Shown: in pieces, positions 1 through 9,885 of the stretch
How the letters are laid out: each line of letters starts with the position of its first letter
Numbering within the stretch: the stretch's first letter is position 1
Assembly: GCA_013911885.1 (NCBI GenBank)
Contig: JACESI010000002.1
Span: forward strand, 186,001-250,000
DNA: 64,000 bases
Origin: Hyphomicrobiales bacterium
GTDB taxonomy: Bacteria > Pseudomonadota > Alphaproteobacteria > Rhizobiales > JACESI01
Direction of reading: 5' to 3'
The notes under the pieces: generated by a model
Database searches by the model: none
The model's input: only the letters and a program-made list of their open reading frames with translations
What the model was told of the DNA's origin: nothing
Program-made: the position numbers and the translations under genes

Positions 1-427
1 CCTGCGGATCGCCGATCTCGCCGAGATAGCCCGGCACCGTGCTGACCTTCGCCTCGTTTGCGAATTTCTTTGACTGGATCTTGTCGCCCATGACCTCTAT
101 CGCCTTGAGATTGGGCCCGATAAAGGCAATGCCAGCGGCTGCGAGCGCCTTTGCGAAGAGCGGGTTTTCAGACAGGAAACCGTATCCCGGATGCACAGCT
201 TCGGCGCCGCTCTTCCGGCAGGCGTCGATGATGTTCTCGATCACGAGATAGGACGCACTTGCCGCCGACGGGCCAATTGCTATCGCCTCATCCGCCATTT
301 CCACATGCGGCGCGCGCGCATCAGCGTCGGAATAGACTGCAACCGTCCTGATACCCATACGCTTGGCCGTTTTCATGACCCGGCAGGCAATTTCACCGCG
401 GTTCGCAACCAGTATTTTTTTGAACAT
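1..427 (-). CDS. pccA: Propionyl/acetyl-CoA carboxylase biotin carboxylase subunit, N-terminal part (cut by window edge)
   Basis: The ATG lies at 427 and the frame stays open to base 1, giving the first 142 residues. The N-terminus carries the biotin carboxylase opening motif ANRGEIACR (residues 8-16), followed by HPGYGFLSEN and FIGP motifs, which belong to the N-terminal lobe of biotin carboxylases. These enzymes carboxylate biotin with ATP and bicarbonate. A pccB-like carboxyltransferase gene lies upstream on the same strand, separated by a DMT exporter and a YbjQ-like gene, so this is most likely the alpha subunit of propionyl-CoA carboxylase. An acetyl- or methylcrotonyl-CoA carboxylase subunit cannot be excluded from the fragment. 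Confidence 0.88.
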   Translation of the reverse strand, partial: MFKKILVANRGEIACRVMKTAKRMGIRTVAVYSDADARAPHVEMADEAIAIGPSAASASYLVIENIIDACRKSGAEAVHPGYGFLSENPLFAKALAAAGIAFIGPNLKAIEVMGDKIQSKKFANEAKVSTVPGYLGEIGDPQ

Positions 428-448
428 TTCGTCTACTTTCCCGAAAAT

Positions 449-769
449 TTAGCGCAGTTTCACCGCGGTGCCGTTTGCCGATACCATGAGGATAGTCGAA
501 TTCTGGCCAATCGCCTCATAGTCGAGATCGATGCCGACGATGGCATCGGCACCGAGTGCCTTTGCCTCAGCGATCATATCGTCAAGCGCATGGTGACGCG
601 CATCGCGCAGGACCGACTGGTAAGACCCGGCCCGCCCGCCGACAATGTCGCGAATACCGGCGAAGAAATCACGGAAGATATTTGCGCCAAGTACCGCTTC
701 ACCGGCGACAATGCCAACGATTTCCGCAATCTCACGATTGGGCACCTGATCGGTTGTTGAAATGATCAT
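449..769 (-). CDS. YbjQ/UPF0145-family small protein
   Basis: This 106-residue protein matches the YbjQ (UPF0145, putative heavy-metal-binding) family: an N-terminal strand ending in STTDQVP, a central [11 protein letters not shown] block, a GGRAGSY segment, and the closing [16 protein letters not shown] stretch. YbjQ proteins form pentameric rings of unknown function. The start codon overlaps the stop of the upstream DMT exporter gene by 4 bases (ATGA), so the two are probably translationally coupled. It sits 21 bases before the start of pccA. The family call is firm; a metal-binding role is only the family name and is not shown by obvious ligands here. Confidence 0.85.
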   Translation of the reverse strand: MIISTTDQVPNREIAEIVGIVAGEAVLGANIFRDFFAGIRDIVGGRAGSYQSVLRDARHHALDDMIAEAKALGADAIVGIDLDYEAIGQNSTILMVSANGTAVKLR

Positions 770-1764
770 GCTGTTTGTCTCCTCTTTTGCGACTGCTGAG
801 CCTCACGCCAGAAAATATAGATCCCAGAACTGACAATGATCAAAATACCGAGCCACTTTGTGCCATTTGGCAGTTCATTAAAGACAATGAGGCCAAGCGT
901 GGTAGCGCTCACGATCTCGATATACTGAAACGGGGCAAGCAGGCTTGCCGGCGCCCGCGCGAATGCCAGAACGATCAGAAGATGGCTCACCGTTCCGATT
1001 ATGCCAACAAGGGCGAGTAAGGCCCACAGGAAGCCGGTCGCGGGAAATGCCGGACGCAATTCGCCGATCCCGGCTCCCAGTCCGCCAAGAGCGATGAAAA
1101 ACACCATGACCAGCGTGCCACCTACCCCTGCCGCGAATTGCATCGCAAGTGGGTCGTCGTGGACTGCGATCTTGCGGGTCAAAAGGAGATAGAAGGCAAA
1201 GATGAAGGCCGAGCCGACCGGCAGCAGCGTGACAAAACCGACATCCTGAAACGACGGTTGAATGACGAGAAGTGCGCCGCCAAAGCCGACGAGAACCGCA
1301 ATCCCGCGCCGCCAGCCAATGGTCTCGCCAAGGAATACAGCCGACAGGATCGTCAGAATGAACGGTTCAACAAAAAAGATCGCAATCGTATCGGCCACGG
1401 GCATGTAGGTGACGGCAATGAAGAACAGCAGTGACGCTGTTCCCATCAGTGCGCCACGGGTAAGATTACCGAGAATTCTGCGCGGCCAGAGACGCTGTTT
1501 GTAGCCGAGAGCAACAAGCACCCCGAGAAGAAGTGCCAGAATAGCTGCCTGAACACCGAAACGCCCGAGCGTGACGATGCCGGGTGAAACATTGCCCGTG
1601 GTGCCGAGATATTTCGCGATCGTGTCCATCGCGGGCGCCGTCAGCATTGCCAGCGCCATCATGCTCATGCCGAACACGACATGCGGCGATGCATCGAGGA
1701 TCGGCTTCAGCCCGTGATCGACAACGATTGCATCCACTGCCTTGGGGCGGTCATAGCGTGCCAT
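766..1764 (-). CDS. DMT-superfamily (EamA) permease
   Basis: The 332-residue protein has about ten hydrophobic segments after a roughly 30-residue polar N-terminus, arranged as two EamA-type halves. Motifs include [15 protein letters not shown] before helix 4 and [17 protein letters not shown] in helix 5, repeated as [17 protein letters not shown] in the second half. This is the usual architecture of inner-membrane drug/metabolite transporters that export amino acids, nucleobases or drugs; the substrate is not readable. It lies between pccB (49-base gap) and the YbjQ-like gene (4-base overlap), probably in one transcript with the carboxylase genes. Confidence 0.88.
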   Translation of the reverse strand: MARYDRPKAVDAIVVDHGLKPILDASPHVVFGMSMMALAMLTAPAMDTIAKYLGTTGNVSPGIVTLGRFGVQAAILALLLGVLVALGYKQRLWPRRILGNLTRGALMGTASLLFFIAVTYMPVADTIAIFFVEPFILTILSAVFLGETIGWRRGIAVLVGFGGALLVIQPSFQDVGFVTLLPVGSAFIFAFYLLLTRKIAVHDDPLAMQFAAGVGGTLVMVFFIALGGLGAGIGELRPAFPATGFLWALLALVGIIGTVSHLLIVLAFARAPASLLAPFQYIEIVSATTLGLIVFNELPNGTKWLGILIIVSSGIYIFWREAQQSQKRRQTA

Positions 1765-1813
1765 GAGAACCTTCGTGACTATCCCTGAACTTCGTGCCTT
1801 CGGGCTGCTTCTG

Positions 1814-3346
1814 TCAAAGCGGAATGTTGTCGTGTTTTTTCCAGGGATTCTTGAGGTCCTTGTCGCGCAGCATCTGGAGGGCGCGGCATAGCCTTCTGCG
1901 TGTGGAATGCGGGAAAATCACCTCATCGACATAACCGCGCTCCGCCGCCACGAAGGGCGATAGAAACCGCTCCTCATATTCAGCCGTGAGCGAGGCGATC
2001 TTTGCCTGATCCTTGATGTGCTGACGGTGGATGATCTCGACCGCACCCTTTGCCCCCATCACCGCGATCTGGGCCGATGGCCAGGCATAATTGATATCGC
2101 CGCGCAGATGTTTCGATGCCATCACGTCATAAGCACCGCCAAAAGCCTTGCGCGTGATCACGGTGACTTTGGGAACAGTCGCCTCGCAATAGGCAAAGAG
2201 CAGCTTCGCGCCATGCTTGATAAGGCCGCCATATTCCTGCGCGGTGCCGGGAAGAAACCCCGGGACATCGACGAAGGTGACGATCGGAATACCAAAACAA
2301 TCACAGAACCGGACGAAGCGTGCGGCCTTGCGGCTGGCGTCGCTGTCGAGCACGCCGGCAAGAACCATCGGCTGGTTCGCAACAAAGCCCACTGTCTTGC
2401 CTTCGAGCCGGCCAAAACCGGTGACGATATTGCCGGCGAATTTCTCCTGGATTTCGAAGAAATCGCCCTCATCGATCACGCTGCGGATCAATTCCTTGAT
2501 GTCATAGGGCTTGTTCGCGCTGTCCGGGATCAGGGTATCGAGGGCCATGGCGAGGCGGTCCGGCGCATCATGGGTGGCAAGTTCCGGCACAGCATCGGTG
2601 TTTGACAGCGGCAGCAGGTCGATGAGACGCCGCATCTCGAGCAACGCCTCCATGTCGTTGTCATAGGCGCCATCGGCAATCGAGGATTTCGTCGTATGGA
2701 TCGACGCGCCGCCAAGTTCCTCGTGGGTGACCGTTTCATTGGTAACGGTCTTCACGACATCAGGGCCGGTCACATACATGTAGCTCGTATCGCGCACCAT
2801 GAAGATGAAATCGGTCATCGCCGGCGAGTACACATCGCCGCCTGCACAAGGACCCATGATCAGGGAAATCTGCGGAATGACGCCAGAGGCAAGAACATTG
2901 CGCTGGAACACCTCGGCATAGCCGCCGAGGGCTGCGACACCTTCCTGGATACGCGCGCCGCCTGCATCCATGAGACCAATGATCGGCGCGCGGTTGCGCA
3001 GCGCCATATCCTGAATCCGGCATATTTTCTCGGCATGGGCCTCTGAAAGCGAGCCGCCGAACACGGTGAAATCCTTGGCGAAGACAAAGATCTTGCGTCC
3101 ATTCACCGTGCCCCAGCCGGTCACGACGCCATCACCGGGGATCTTGGTCTCATCCATGCCGAAATCGGTCGCGCGGTGTTCCACGAACATGCCAAATTCC
3201 TCGAAGGAATTTTCATCGAGAAGAACCGCGATCCGCTCGCGGGCGGTCAGCTTTCCGCGTTCATGCTGGCGCTCGATCCGCACTGTGCCGCCGCCAAGCT
3301 GTGCTGTTCTTCGACGCTCTTCCAGTTCAGCCAGAATGTCTCTCAT
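1814..3346 (-). CDS. pccB: Propionyl-CoA carboxylase beta chain (carboxyltransferase)
   Basis: The 510-residue length and the opening [19 protein letters not shown] are typical of PccB/AccD5-type acyl-CoA carboxyltransferases. The two crotonase-fold halves are visible. The first has GGARIQEG (residues 129-136) and [12 protein letters not shown] (165-176), which form the acyl-CoA pocket and oxyanion hole. The second has [15 protein letters not shown] and the biotin-side [10 protein letters not shown] segment. It transfers CO2 from biotin to propionyl-CoA, making methylmalonyl-CoA for propionate and odd-chain catabolism. It heads a minus-strand run that ends with pccA. Confidence 0.95.
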   Translation of the reverse strand: MRDILAELEERRRTAQLGGGTVRIERQHERGKLTARERIAVLLDENSFEEFGMFVEHRATDFGMDETKIPGDGVVTGWGTVNGRKIFVFAKDFTVFGGSLSEAHAEKICRIQDMALRNRAPIIGLMDAGGARIQEGVAALGGYAEVFQRNVLASGVIPQISLIMGPCAGGDVYSPAMTDFIFMVRDTSYMYVTGPDVVKTVTNETVTHEELGGASIHTTKSSIADGAYDNDMEALLEMRRLIDLLPLSNTDAVPELATHDAPDRLAMALDTLIPDSANKPYDIKELIRSVIDEGDFFEIQEKFAGNIVTGFGRLEGKTVGFVANQPMVLAGVLDSDASRKAARFVRFCDCFGIPIVTFVDVPGFLPGTAQEYGGLIKHGAKLLFAYCEATVPKVTVITRKAFGGAYDVMASKHLRGDINYAWPSAQIAVMGAKGAVEIIHRQHIKDQAKIASLTAEYEERFLSPFVAAERGYVDEVIFPHSTRRRLCRALQMLRDKDLKNPWKKHDNIPL

Positions 3347-3453
3347 GAATGCCCTCCCGATAATTCTGTCGTATCTGGCCTAGTCCTCCGCAGCCATGGA
3401 CACAATAGTTCATTAGATGAACGGGCAATGCAAAATGATTTTGCAGCCTGCTG

Positions 3454-4848
3454 CTATTTCTGGTCGGCGTAGGGGTTCTTGCCTTCGCGCAGGATCAGCC
3501 GCAGGGGCGTTCCCGGAAGCTCGAAATCCTCGCGGATCGCGTTCAGAAGATAGCGCTTGTAGGCTTCCGGCATTGCTTCGGCACGGGTGCAGAACAGGAT
3601 GAATGTCGGTGGGCGGGCCTTGGCCTGGGTGATATAACGCAGTTTCATCCGGCGACCGGCAACCGCTGGTGGCGGATGATACTGGGTGATGTCGTCGAAC
3701 CAGCGGTTGAGACGCGATGTGGAAAGGCGCCTGTTCCAGACCGCATAGGTCTCGGTTACAGCCTTCAGCAGGCGTTCGAGATTGTGCCCGGTCAGGCCAG
3801 AAATCGGCACCATCTGCACACCGCGTATCTGTGGCAGCAGCCGCTCGCACTTTTCGGTAAGATCAGCAAGTGTCTCCTGCCGGTTTTCGACGAGATCCCA
3901 TTTGTTGAGGGCGATAACGAGGCTGCGCCCCTCCCGGACCACAAGATCGGCGAGTTGCAGATCCTGTTTCTCGAAGGGGATCGTGACATCGATGGTCATG
4001 ATGACGACCTCGGCAAACCGGATCGCGCGCAGGGCATCGGCCACAGATAATTTCTCGAGCTTTTCGTTGACGCGCGCCTTCTTGCGGATACCGGCGGTAT
4101 CGAAAAGGCGCAGTCGGCGATCCTGCCAGACCCAATCGATTGCAATCGAATCCCGGGTAATGCCCGCTTCCGGCCCGGTCAAAAGGCGTTCTTCACCAAG
4201 GAGCGTGTTGATCAGCGTGGATTTTCCGGCATTCGGACGCCCGATCACTGCGATTTTCATCGGTCGCTCGGGATCGCTGCCATCATCGTCCTCGTCGAGA
4301 TAGTCCCCGGACAAGTCTTCTTCGAGCAGAAGCAGCGCCTTGTGATCTTCATCAACCTTGTCGACAAAGGGCTGCAAGGCATCATAGAGCGAGCCGAGAC
4401 CGTCGCCATGTTCGGCGGAGATTGCGACCGGATCGCCGAGGCCCAGCGAATAGGCGTCATAGGCGCCGACTTCCGCCCTGCCCTCGGCCTTGTTGGCAAG
4501 CACGATCACCGGCTTGCCGGATCGCCGCAGAAGCTGCGCGAAATGATCGTCCATCGGGGTGACCCCGGCGCGCACATCAATCATGAAAAGGCAGACATTG
4601 GCATCAGCGATGGCGGCCTCCGTCTGCTGGCGCATGCGGGCTTCGAGGCTGTTGTCGGTCGCATCCTCATAACCGGCGGTATCGACAATCGTGAAGGCAA
4701 GATCGCCGAGCGTCGCGTCCCCTTCGCGGCGATCGCGGGTTACGCCAGGCGTGTCATCGACAAGGGCGAGTTTTCGACCGACCAGACGATTGAACAGGGT
4801 CGACTTCCCGACATTGGGACGCCCGACGATCGCAACTTTGCATGGCAT
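3454..4848 (-). CDS. der: Ribosome-assembly GTPase Der (EngA)
   Basis: Two tandem GTPase domains define Der. The first has GRPNVGKS (residues 9-16), DTAG (56-59) and NKAE (119-122). The second has GRPNAGKS (203-210), a DTAGIRKK switch II and NKWD. A C-terminal KH-like domain with PPTFILFC follows. An acidic linker with several Asp/Glu (residues about 177-193) separates the G domains. At 464 residues it has the expected length. Der acts in 50S subunit maturation and is essential. The upstream TPR-like membrane gene is its usual neighbour in rhizobia. Confidence 0.97.
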   Translation of the reverse strand: MPCKVAIVGRPNVGKSTLFNRLVGRKLALVDDTPGVTRDRREGDATLGDLAFTIVDTAGYEDATDNSLEARMRQQTEAAIADANVCLFMIDVRAGVTPMDDHFAQLLRRSGKPVIVLANKAEGRAEVGAYDAYSLGLGDPVAISAEHGDGLGSLYDALQPFVDKVDEDHKALLLLEEDLSGDYLDEDDDGSDPERPMKIAVIGRPNAGKSTLINTLLGEERLLTGPEAGITRDSIAIDWVWQDRRLRLFDTAGIRKKARVNEKLEKLSVADALRAIRFAEVVIMTIDVTIPFEKQDLQLADLVVREGRSLVIALNKWDLVENRQETLADLTEKCERLLPQIRGVQMVPISGLTGHNLERLLKAVTETYAVWNRRLSTSRLNRWFDDITQYHPPPAVAGRRMKLRYITQAKARPPTFILFCTRAEAMPEAYKRYLLNAIREDFELPGTPLRLILREGKNPYADQK

Positions 4849-4899
4849 ATTGGGGTTCCTGAAACGCGCGGCTGCGCTGGTCTTTTTCGTCGGTCTCGA

Positions 4900-5580
4900 T
4901 TAACCGTTCTGGTCCTGTGCCGGGATTTTTCCACCGGCCGCAATCACGAGTTCCTCAAGAAGACGGATCCGTTGACGCATCCCCTGCGGTACGGCGTTAT
5001 TCTTCTTCAGTTCGCCTACCCACTTTGCTGTTTCATCAAGACGGTTGCCTTTCCAGGCTGAAAGCGCCATGGCTTCCTGAGCGAGATAGCGCCAGGGATT
5101 GTTCGATGCGAGGATCGGGGCGGTGCGCTTTTCGAGTTCCTCATAGCTTACGCCATCAACCGCAGCCAGCACCGCTTCGATACGGGCATAATCGCGCAGG
5201 TCAGACATGACCGACGCATCACCGGCAAGGGCATCGAGCGCCATGATGCCTTCGGCCGTTTTGCCGTCGGCTAGAAGGGTGCCTGCCGCGCGCAGACGCG
5301 CAAGTTCGGGATAGGCGCGATAACCCTCTTTCTCAAGGTTCTTGAATATCGCTTGCGCTGCGGCCTGATCACCGTCTTGCGCAAGGTTGAGGGCGCTCAG
5401 ATACTGATCACCCGAGGCCTCCGCCTGTTTCTCCGCCCAGTAAAGATAGAAGCGATAGCCCCCGACCGCCGCGACCAGAAGAATAACGGCTGCAATCATC
5501 CACTTGCCGTAATTCTTCCAGATAGACCGCATGCGTTCGTTGCGGAGTTCTTCGTCAACTTCGCGAAAAAAATCAGTCAT
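4900..5580 (-). CDS. Membrane-anchored tetratricopeptide-like protein (YfgM/DUF2133-type)
   Basis: I start this at ATG 5580, giving MTDFFREVDEEL, which is the conserved opening of this alphaproteobacterial family; an upstream in-frame start would add nine unconserved residues. One transmembrane helix lies at about residues 28-46 after a basic stretch, and the rest is helical, alanine-rich and TPR-like (226 residues). This resembles YfgM of gamma-proteobacteria, an inner-membrane protein tied to the Sec translocon and periplasmic chaperones, which also lies close to der. The parallel supports an envelope-protein folding role but is inference. Confidence 0.8.
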   Translation of the reverse strand: MTDFFREVDEELRNERMRSIWKNYGKWMIAAVILLVAAVGGYRFYLYWAEKQAEASGDQYLSALNLAQDGDQAAAQAIFKNLEKEGYRAYPELARLRAAGTLLADGKTAEGIMALDALAGDASVMSDLRDYARIEAVLAAVDGVSYEELEKRTAPILASNNPWRYLAQEAMALSAWKGNRLDETAKWVGELKKNNAVPQGMRQRIRLLEELVIAAGGKIPAQDQNG

Positions 5581-5674
5581 CGTCCATCCGGTTCCGTTCT
5601 TGATCAAGAGTGGCGGACACTATTCACAAGCATTGCAAAAAAGCAAATCCGAAAGAAGGATGCGGATAGTCCGG

Positions 5675-6496
5675 TCAGTCTTTCTTCATGGCGTATGTAT
5701 GTTCTTCTGCCGGAAAACTCTGATCGCGCACCGCGTCGGCATAAGAGACGACACTGCCTTCGATATGTTCGCGCAGGGAGCCGAATTTGCGAACGAATTT
5801 AGGCACCCAGTCAGACAATCCCAACATGTCCTCCAGAACCAGGATCTGTCCGTCGCATTCCGCTGAAGCGCCGATCCCAATGGTCGGAATGTCGATAATG
5901 TCCGTGAGGCGCTTGGCAAGCGGCGCTGCCACCCCCTCGACCACGACGGAAAAGGCTCCCGCGTCGGCCACTTCAAGCGCATCCGTCTCGATGCGCCCCC
6001 ATTCCGCCTCATTTCGACCCTGAACCTTGAACCCGCCCATTGTGTTGAAACTCTGGGGCGTGAGGCCGATATGAGCCATCACCGGCACGCCACGTTCTGT
6101 CAGAAAGCGGATCGTATCGGCCATCAGCTTGCCGCCTTCCAGTTTAACCGCGCCGCATCCTGTCTCCTTGAGGATGCGAGAAGCATTGCGGAACGCCGCC
6201 GCCGGGCTTTCCTCATAGGAGCCGAAGGGCATGTCCACAACGATCAGGGCCTGTTGCGATCCGCGCATCACGGCGTGGCCCTGAAGGATCATCATGTCCA
6301 TGGTCACGGGGATCGTCGTCTCCAGACCGTGCATGACCATGCCGAGGGAATCGCCAACCAGAATGAAGTCGACATGAGGGTCGATGATACCAGCGGTGTG
6401 GGCGTGATAGGCCGTGAGCGAGACGATCTTGTCCCGGCCTTTCATCAGGCGGATATCAAGCGCCGAACGGCGGCGGGTTTTGGATTGGACAGACAT
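5675..6496 (-). CDS. panB: 3-methyl-2-oxobutanoate hydroxymethyltransferase
   Basis: PanB transfers a hydroxymethyl group from 5,10-methylene-THF to alpha-ketoisovalerate, the first step of pantothenate and CoA synthesis. The TIM-barrel signatures are visible: KIVSLTAYH near the start, [11 protein letters not shown] with the Mg2+-binding Asp, [26 protein letters not shown], and the catalytic-Glu strand VVVEGV followed by [16 protein letters not shown] chose ATG 6496 (273 residues) because an AGGAGG sequence lies a few bases upstream on the minus strand; the ATG at 6511 would add five residues and place that site inside the gene. Confidence 0.96.
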   Translation of the reverse strand: MSVQSKTRRRSALDIRLMKGRDKIVSLTAYHAHTAGIIDPHVDFILVGDSLGMVMHGLETTIPVTMDMMILQGHAVMRGSQQALIVVDMPFGSYEESPAAAFRNASRILKETGCGAVKLEGGKLMADTIRFLTERGVPVMAHIGLTPQSFNTMGGFKVQGRNEAEWGRIETDALEVADAGAFSVVVEGVAAPLAKRLTDIIDIPTIGIGASAECDGQILVLEDMLGLSDWVPKFVRKFGSLREHIEGSVVSYADAVRDQSFPAEEHTYAMKKD

Positions 6497-6517
6497 CGAG
6501 GCCCTCCTCAAGGCGCG

Positions 6518-7099
6518 TCACCCAAGCGGGGCGACGCCAAAAAGATACCGGTGCAGCCATAGAACAAACACCGCATAGACAACAAGTCCAAAGCCGATGA
6601 GGATGAAATCGTTGCGCAGCGGGCCGCCCGGATTGTCGCTGGCAAGACCGGCAGCGACGCGCCTTGAGACTGACACCCGATCGACGGCGGCCCAGACCAG
6701 AAAAGCGCCGAAGAGCACCAGGGAGGCAAGGTCGCCATTCGACAGAAGATGGGCAACGGACCAGATCATCACGGCGACGAGTTGGGGGTGTTTGAGAAAC
6801 CGGGATATGCGGCCTCTGATGTAGCTCGCGAAAAAGAAGATCAACGCGAAAAGCATCAGGGTTGCTGCAAGATGACGCCCCCATAGCGGCGGCTCATAAA
6901 CAAGCGGCGCATCAGCACGCGCCAAGCCATATCCCCAGACGATAAGGGCAAAACCGACAAGCGATATGAGCGTATAGGGAATTTTCCAGGCAGCCGCGCC
7001 GCGCCTCTCAATCCATTGCTTGCGCGCCGAAGGGGCGAGGATCGCGATCGAATGCATGCCCAGAAAAACGACCAGACCCAGAATCAGAACAAGCATCAC
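6518..7099 (-). CDS. NnrU-family membrane protein
   Basis: The 193-residue protein has about six transmembrane segments. The first is VLILGLVVFLGMHSIAILAPSAR-like, with the family pattern of a His in helix 1, and the centre has ISRFLKHPQLVAVMIWSVAHLLSNGD, matching NnrU-type membrane proteins. NnrU was named from nitric-oxide metabolism clusters, and the fold is shared with isoprenylcysteine methyltransferases and NnrU/MAPEG-like proteins. No denitrification genes are nearby, so a nitrogen-oxide role is not supported here. The stop is 21 bases from the panB start, so the two may share a transcript. Confidence 0.82.
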   Translation of the reverse strand: MMLVLILGLVVFLGMHSIAILAPSARKQWIERRGAAAWKIPYTLISLVGFALIVWGYGLARADAPLVYEPPLWGRHLAATLMLFALIFFFASYIRGRISRFLKHPQLVAVMIWSVAHLLSNGDLASLVLFGAFLVWAAVDRVSVSRRVAAGLASDNPGGPLRNDFILIGFGLVVYAVFVLWLHRYLFGVAPLG

Positions 7100-7221
7100 A
7101 CCCTCACCGAACGCCCCACCCTGCGCTGTTTTACCCGTTAGACGGTTCTCGAACCAGTGCTTTGGTGATCGAAAATAGCATGCGGGTGAAGAAACCGAGA
7201 AAGAGAGCGGCTTTCGGGCCG

Positions 7222-7998
7222 TCAGATCTGCGTTTTGGTGAGATATTTCGTGACGATCTTTGCCATCTGTGGCGGATCGAGGATCGGCGGGATCAGTGTT
7301 GCGAACTTGCCGTCCGGACCGAGCAGATAAATGAAGCTGCCGTGATTATAAATCGGATTGCCGTTGATATCTTCTGCGACATATTCCGTGCGCACCTGAA
7401 ATTTGGCCCGAACATCGGCAAGCGCGCCATCGGAACCGGTCATGCCAATCAGCGCCGGATGGTATTCGGCCAGTTTCTTGCGCATGAATTCTGGCGTATC
7501 ATTCTCGGGATCGACCGTGATCATCAAAGGCACGATCTTTGCCCGCTCAGTTTCAGGAATGAGATCAAGCGTTTGGCCCATCAGCGGTAATGCCGCCGAG
7601 CAGATTGCGAGGCAGTTGGCATAGCCGAAGAAAACCATCACGTGCTTGCCGCGATAATCTTCAAGCTTGCGGGCATTGCCAAAATGATCCGTGAGATCGA
7701 ACGTCCCGCCAATGGCGCCATTGAAAGGAGAAAGGCCTTCCGGCAGTCCCGAAATCGCGCCGGAATCTGCACCGAGTGGTGTTGTGGCCGCTTCAGCCGC
7801 ACGCTCCGGTGAGGAAGGCGCAACGCGCAAGCCGTCGGGCAAGCTTTCAGGTGTCGATGAAATCGGCGGCGATGCTGTGGCGATTGTTGCGGTTTGGGTT
7901 GAGACGCTGCCCGTCCGCTCGCCGGATAACAGAATCATCATGGCAAATCCCGCGCCTGCGAGAATTGCCATGGATACAAGTGCAAATATCGGTTTCAC
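7222..7998 (-). CDS. SCO1/SenC/PrrC-family copper chaperone
   Basis: SCO proteins are membrane-anchored, thioredoxin-fold copper carriers for the CuA site of cytochrome oxidase and redox sensors in alphaproteobacteria. The copper motif CxxxC is at Cys129 and Cys133 (GYANCLAIC), and the distal His lies in the IYNHGSFIYLLGPDG stretch. An N-terminal membrane anchor (about residues 5-24) is followed by an unusually long Ser/Pro/Ala-rich linker of about 65 residues before the domain. The two preceding small secreted Cys-containing genes are spaced by 9 and 22 bases and look co-transcribed, suggesting a copper- or redox-related operon. No oxidase genes are adjacent. Confidence 0.92.
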   Translation of the reverse strand: MKPIFALVSMAILAGAGFAMMILLSGERTGSVSTQTATIATASPPISSTPESLPDGLRVAPSSPERAAEAATTPLGADSGAISGLPEGLSPFNGAIGGTFDLTDHFGNARKLEDYRGKHVMVFFGYANCLAICSAALPLMGQTLDLIPETERAKIVPLMITVDPENDTPEFMRKKLAEYHPALIGMTGSDGALADVRAKFQVRTEYVAEDINGNPIYNHGSFIYLLGPDGKFATLIPPILDPPQMAKIVTKYLTKTQI

Positions 7999-8020
7999 AA
8001 GCTTTACCTGCCGGGAAAAT

Positions 8021-8581
8021 CTACAGATTTTCCTTTATGTATTTTTCGTCTTCAGCAGCACCGAGACCGAGATAGCCATCTTTGGCGATCTCAGACAAAA
8101 CCCGCGGATCACGGCGGAACCAGGGACCCTCACCCGGAAGATTGGCATTGAGCCGGTCCCATTCCTTCGTGTGAAGATCGGTTTTCTGCCATTCACCACC
8201 CTCGGGCTTGATCAGTTGAACCTGATAAAGCTGAGCCGGAATATCCTCGCCGACAAACAGGCCGTCAACTTCGACATTCTGGCCGCAGAAGGGAAGAAGG
8301 TCGACCACGGCACCATTGAATGCGGGCTGACCATTTTTCATGGCCGGAATAACTTTGCCGTCGGTGGTCAGAAGCCCGATCTGATAGGATCCGGCACCGC
8401 ATTTTTCAGCGCAATTGCCGGTTAATTCACACATAATATCAACGACTTTGGCAGAGAACCTAGCATTTTTCTCGCCGACAAGACCCCAGGACTCGGCTTT
8501 GCTTGCCGTGTCCTCGGCATGGGAAAGGCTCGTATGCATTGGCAGCGATGCGATGGCGAGAGCAAGAAGGATTTTACGCAT
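8021..8581 (-). CDS. Small secreted Cys-containing protein of unknown function, paralogue of the upstream gene
   Basis: A signal peptide is clear (about residues 1-22, cleavage after SHA). The mature part holds Cys51, Cys57, Cys61 and Cys99, in the pattern DIMC-x5-C-x3-C, followed by a YQIGLLTTDGKVIPA stretch. The same core (an Asp-x-x-Cys opening, a Cys cluster, then GLLT-x-x-G) is in the upstream gene, so the two are probably diverged paralogues. I do not recognise a named family. The context with a SCO chaperone points to a periplasmic metal- or thiol-binding role, but this is inference. The start has only this sensible signal-peptide frame. Confidence 0.8.
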   Translation of the reverse strand: MRKILLALAIASLPMHTSLSHAEDTASKAESWGLVGEKNARFSAKVVDIMCELTGNCAEKCGAGSYQIGLLTTDGKVIPAMKNGQPAFNGAVVDLLPFCGQNVEVDGLFVGEDIPAQLYQVQLIKPEGGEWQKTDLHTKEWDRLNANLPGEGPWFRRDPRVLSEIAKDGYLGLGAAEDEKYIKENL

Positions 8582-8590
8582 TATCAGACC

Positions 8591-9052
8591 TCAACGTGCG
8601 GTATCAGGGATGGCAAAGCCGGGAACAACGCCGAAATCGGCATGCGTGAGTTTCGTGATTCCCTCATTCGAGGTCACTTTCTCGACAACGAGATATTTGA
8701 AACCGTCGCGCTCATAAAGCATGGCATCTGCCGTGATGCGATCGCTTTGAATCTCGAGAACCGTCTGCTTGCCATCGGCTGTGCCAACACCCTGGATTTC
8801 GAGCACCAGATAGACTTCACCTGTATCGGTCAGAAGTCCGACTGGGATGCCCCCGGCGGCGCACCAGATCGCACAGGTGTGATGGGCCGATCCGACCACC
8901 GCATCCTGCCCGCCCATGACACCGGAGTAATAGCACCATGTGTCCATGATTTCGCCGGTAACCGTAACCCGCTTGCCTTCGGTTGCCGCATGCGCAGTCA
9001 ACCCGCTTGCAAGCAGTGTGGCAACGGCAAATGTTGCTTTCAAAAATTTCAT
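8591..9052 (-). CDS. Small secreted Cys/His-containing protein of unknown function
   Basis: The 153-residue precursor has a signal peptide ending AHA at about residue 22. The mature protein begins with a strand GKRVTVTGEIMDTWC and has Cys40, a His-His pair at 57-58, and Cys60-x3-Cys64, then PVGLLTDTGEVYLV. The His-rich CxxxC arrangement is a plausible metal or haem site, though CxxCH is absent. It leads an apparent three-gene operon with its paralogue and the SCO chaperone. A divergent acetyltransferase starts 265 bases away, so the promoter should lie in the region 9053-9316. Function is unknown. Confidence 0.8.
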   Translation of the reverse strand: MKFLKATFAVATLLASGLTAHAATEGKRVTVTGEIMDTWCYYSGVMGGQDAVVGSAHHTCAIWCAAGGIPVGLLTDTGEVYLVLEIQGVGTADGKQTVLEIQSDRITADAMLYERDGFKYLVVEKVTSNEGITKLTHADFGVVPGFAIPDTAR

Positions 9053-9316
9053 CGAAGCTCTCCCGCCAATAATTTCCTGAATTTCGTCTCGTTACGGCCA
9101 TGCGCCATGTCGTCGAACCGAAGCTTGGTACGCTTTCACGCTGTACAGTTTTTTCCTAATCCATTTACCCCGTCAATCGCGTCAATGTAACTCCTTCGTG
9201 AAAGTGGCAAGAAATCGGCATTATTTTCGCGTGCAGACATCCCGATGCCGCTGTGCTATGGCAACGCAAGTCTTTTTACCTTTCCCATTGTGAGACTGCC
9301 AAGAAAGAGCGGGATC

Positions 9317-9880
9317 ATGCTCGTCCATCCCCTTGCCGATCCGTTGCAAAATGCTGCCGTGGCAAAATGCGCTGCCTTCAGCCGCACCTCGATGGCACCG
9401 GTTGTGGGCGATGCAACCGCCCGTGAATGCGTTCTCGGACAAGCGGTCGAGCCCGCGCAGGTGATCGCGCTCTTTGACGGCGATACGGTGGCCGGACTGC
9501 TTGGCTTCACTATCGACGGGCGGGATTTCACGCGGGTCCGACTTTGGGATTTTCAGCGCTTTTACGGCAGGTCCTCAGGCGTCCTGCGCTATATCGCCTA
9601 TAATTGCATCAAATCGCTCTATTACGGCCCCGACCTTTATATCGCGGCTTTCTGGGTGGATCCGGAAAGGCGCGGCGGCGGATATGGACAACAGATCCTT
9701 ACACGCCTTCGCGTCATCGCGACGGAGCGGAACATGCGAATCTGGACCGACGTCAAGATCGGCAACGCCGCCGCCTTCCGGTTTTATGAAAAGCATGGCT
9801 TTCAACGCAAGAAAGGTTTCCTGTTCTCCTCGCTTCTGCCGCGCATCAAGGGATATGAGCGCGTTTTCTGGGAAGGCTAG
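9317..9880 (+). CDS. GNAT-family N-acetyltransferase
   Basis: The C-terminal half carries the acetyl-CoA-binding motif of GNAT enzymes: AAFWVDPERRGGGYGQQILTRL (motif A, R/Q-x-x-G-x-G/A equivalent) and NAAAFRFYEKHGF (motif B). I use ATG 9317 (188 residues) because a purine-rich AAGAAAGAG precedes it; an in-frame ATG at 9245 would add 24 residues with little GNAT character. The acceptor substrate is not readable. The gene converges on the indolepyruvate oxidoreductase gene with only 5 bases between the stop codons. Confidence 0.82.
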   Translation: MLVHPLADPLQNAAVAKCAAFSRTSMAPVVGDATARECVLGQAVEPAQVIALFDGDTVAGLLGFTIDGRDFTRVRLWDFQRFYGRSSGVLRYIAYNCIKSLYYGPDLYIAAFWVDPERRGGGYGQQILTRLRVIATERNMRIWTDVKIGNAAAFRFYEKHGFQRKKGFLFSSLLPRIKGYERVFWEG

Positions 9881-9885
9881 ACCGC

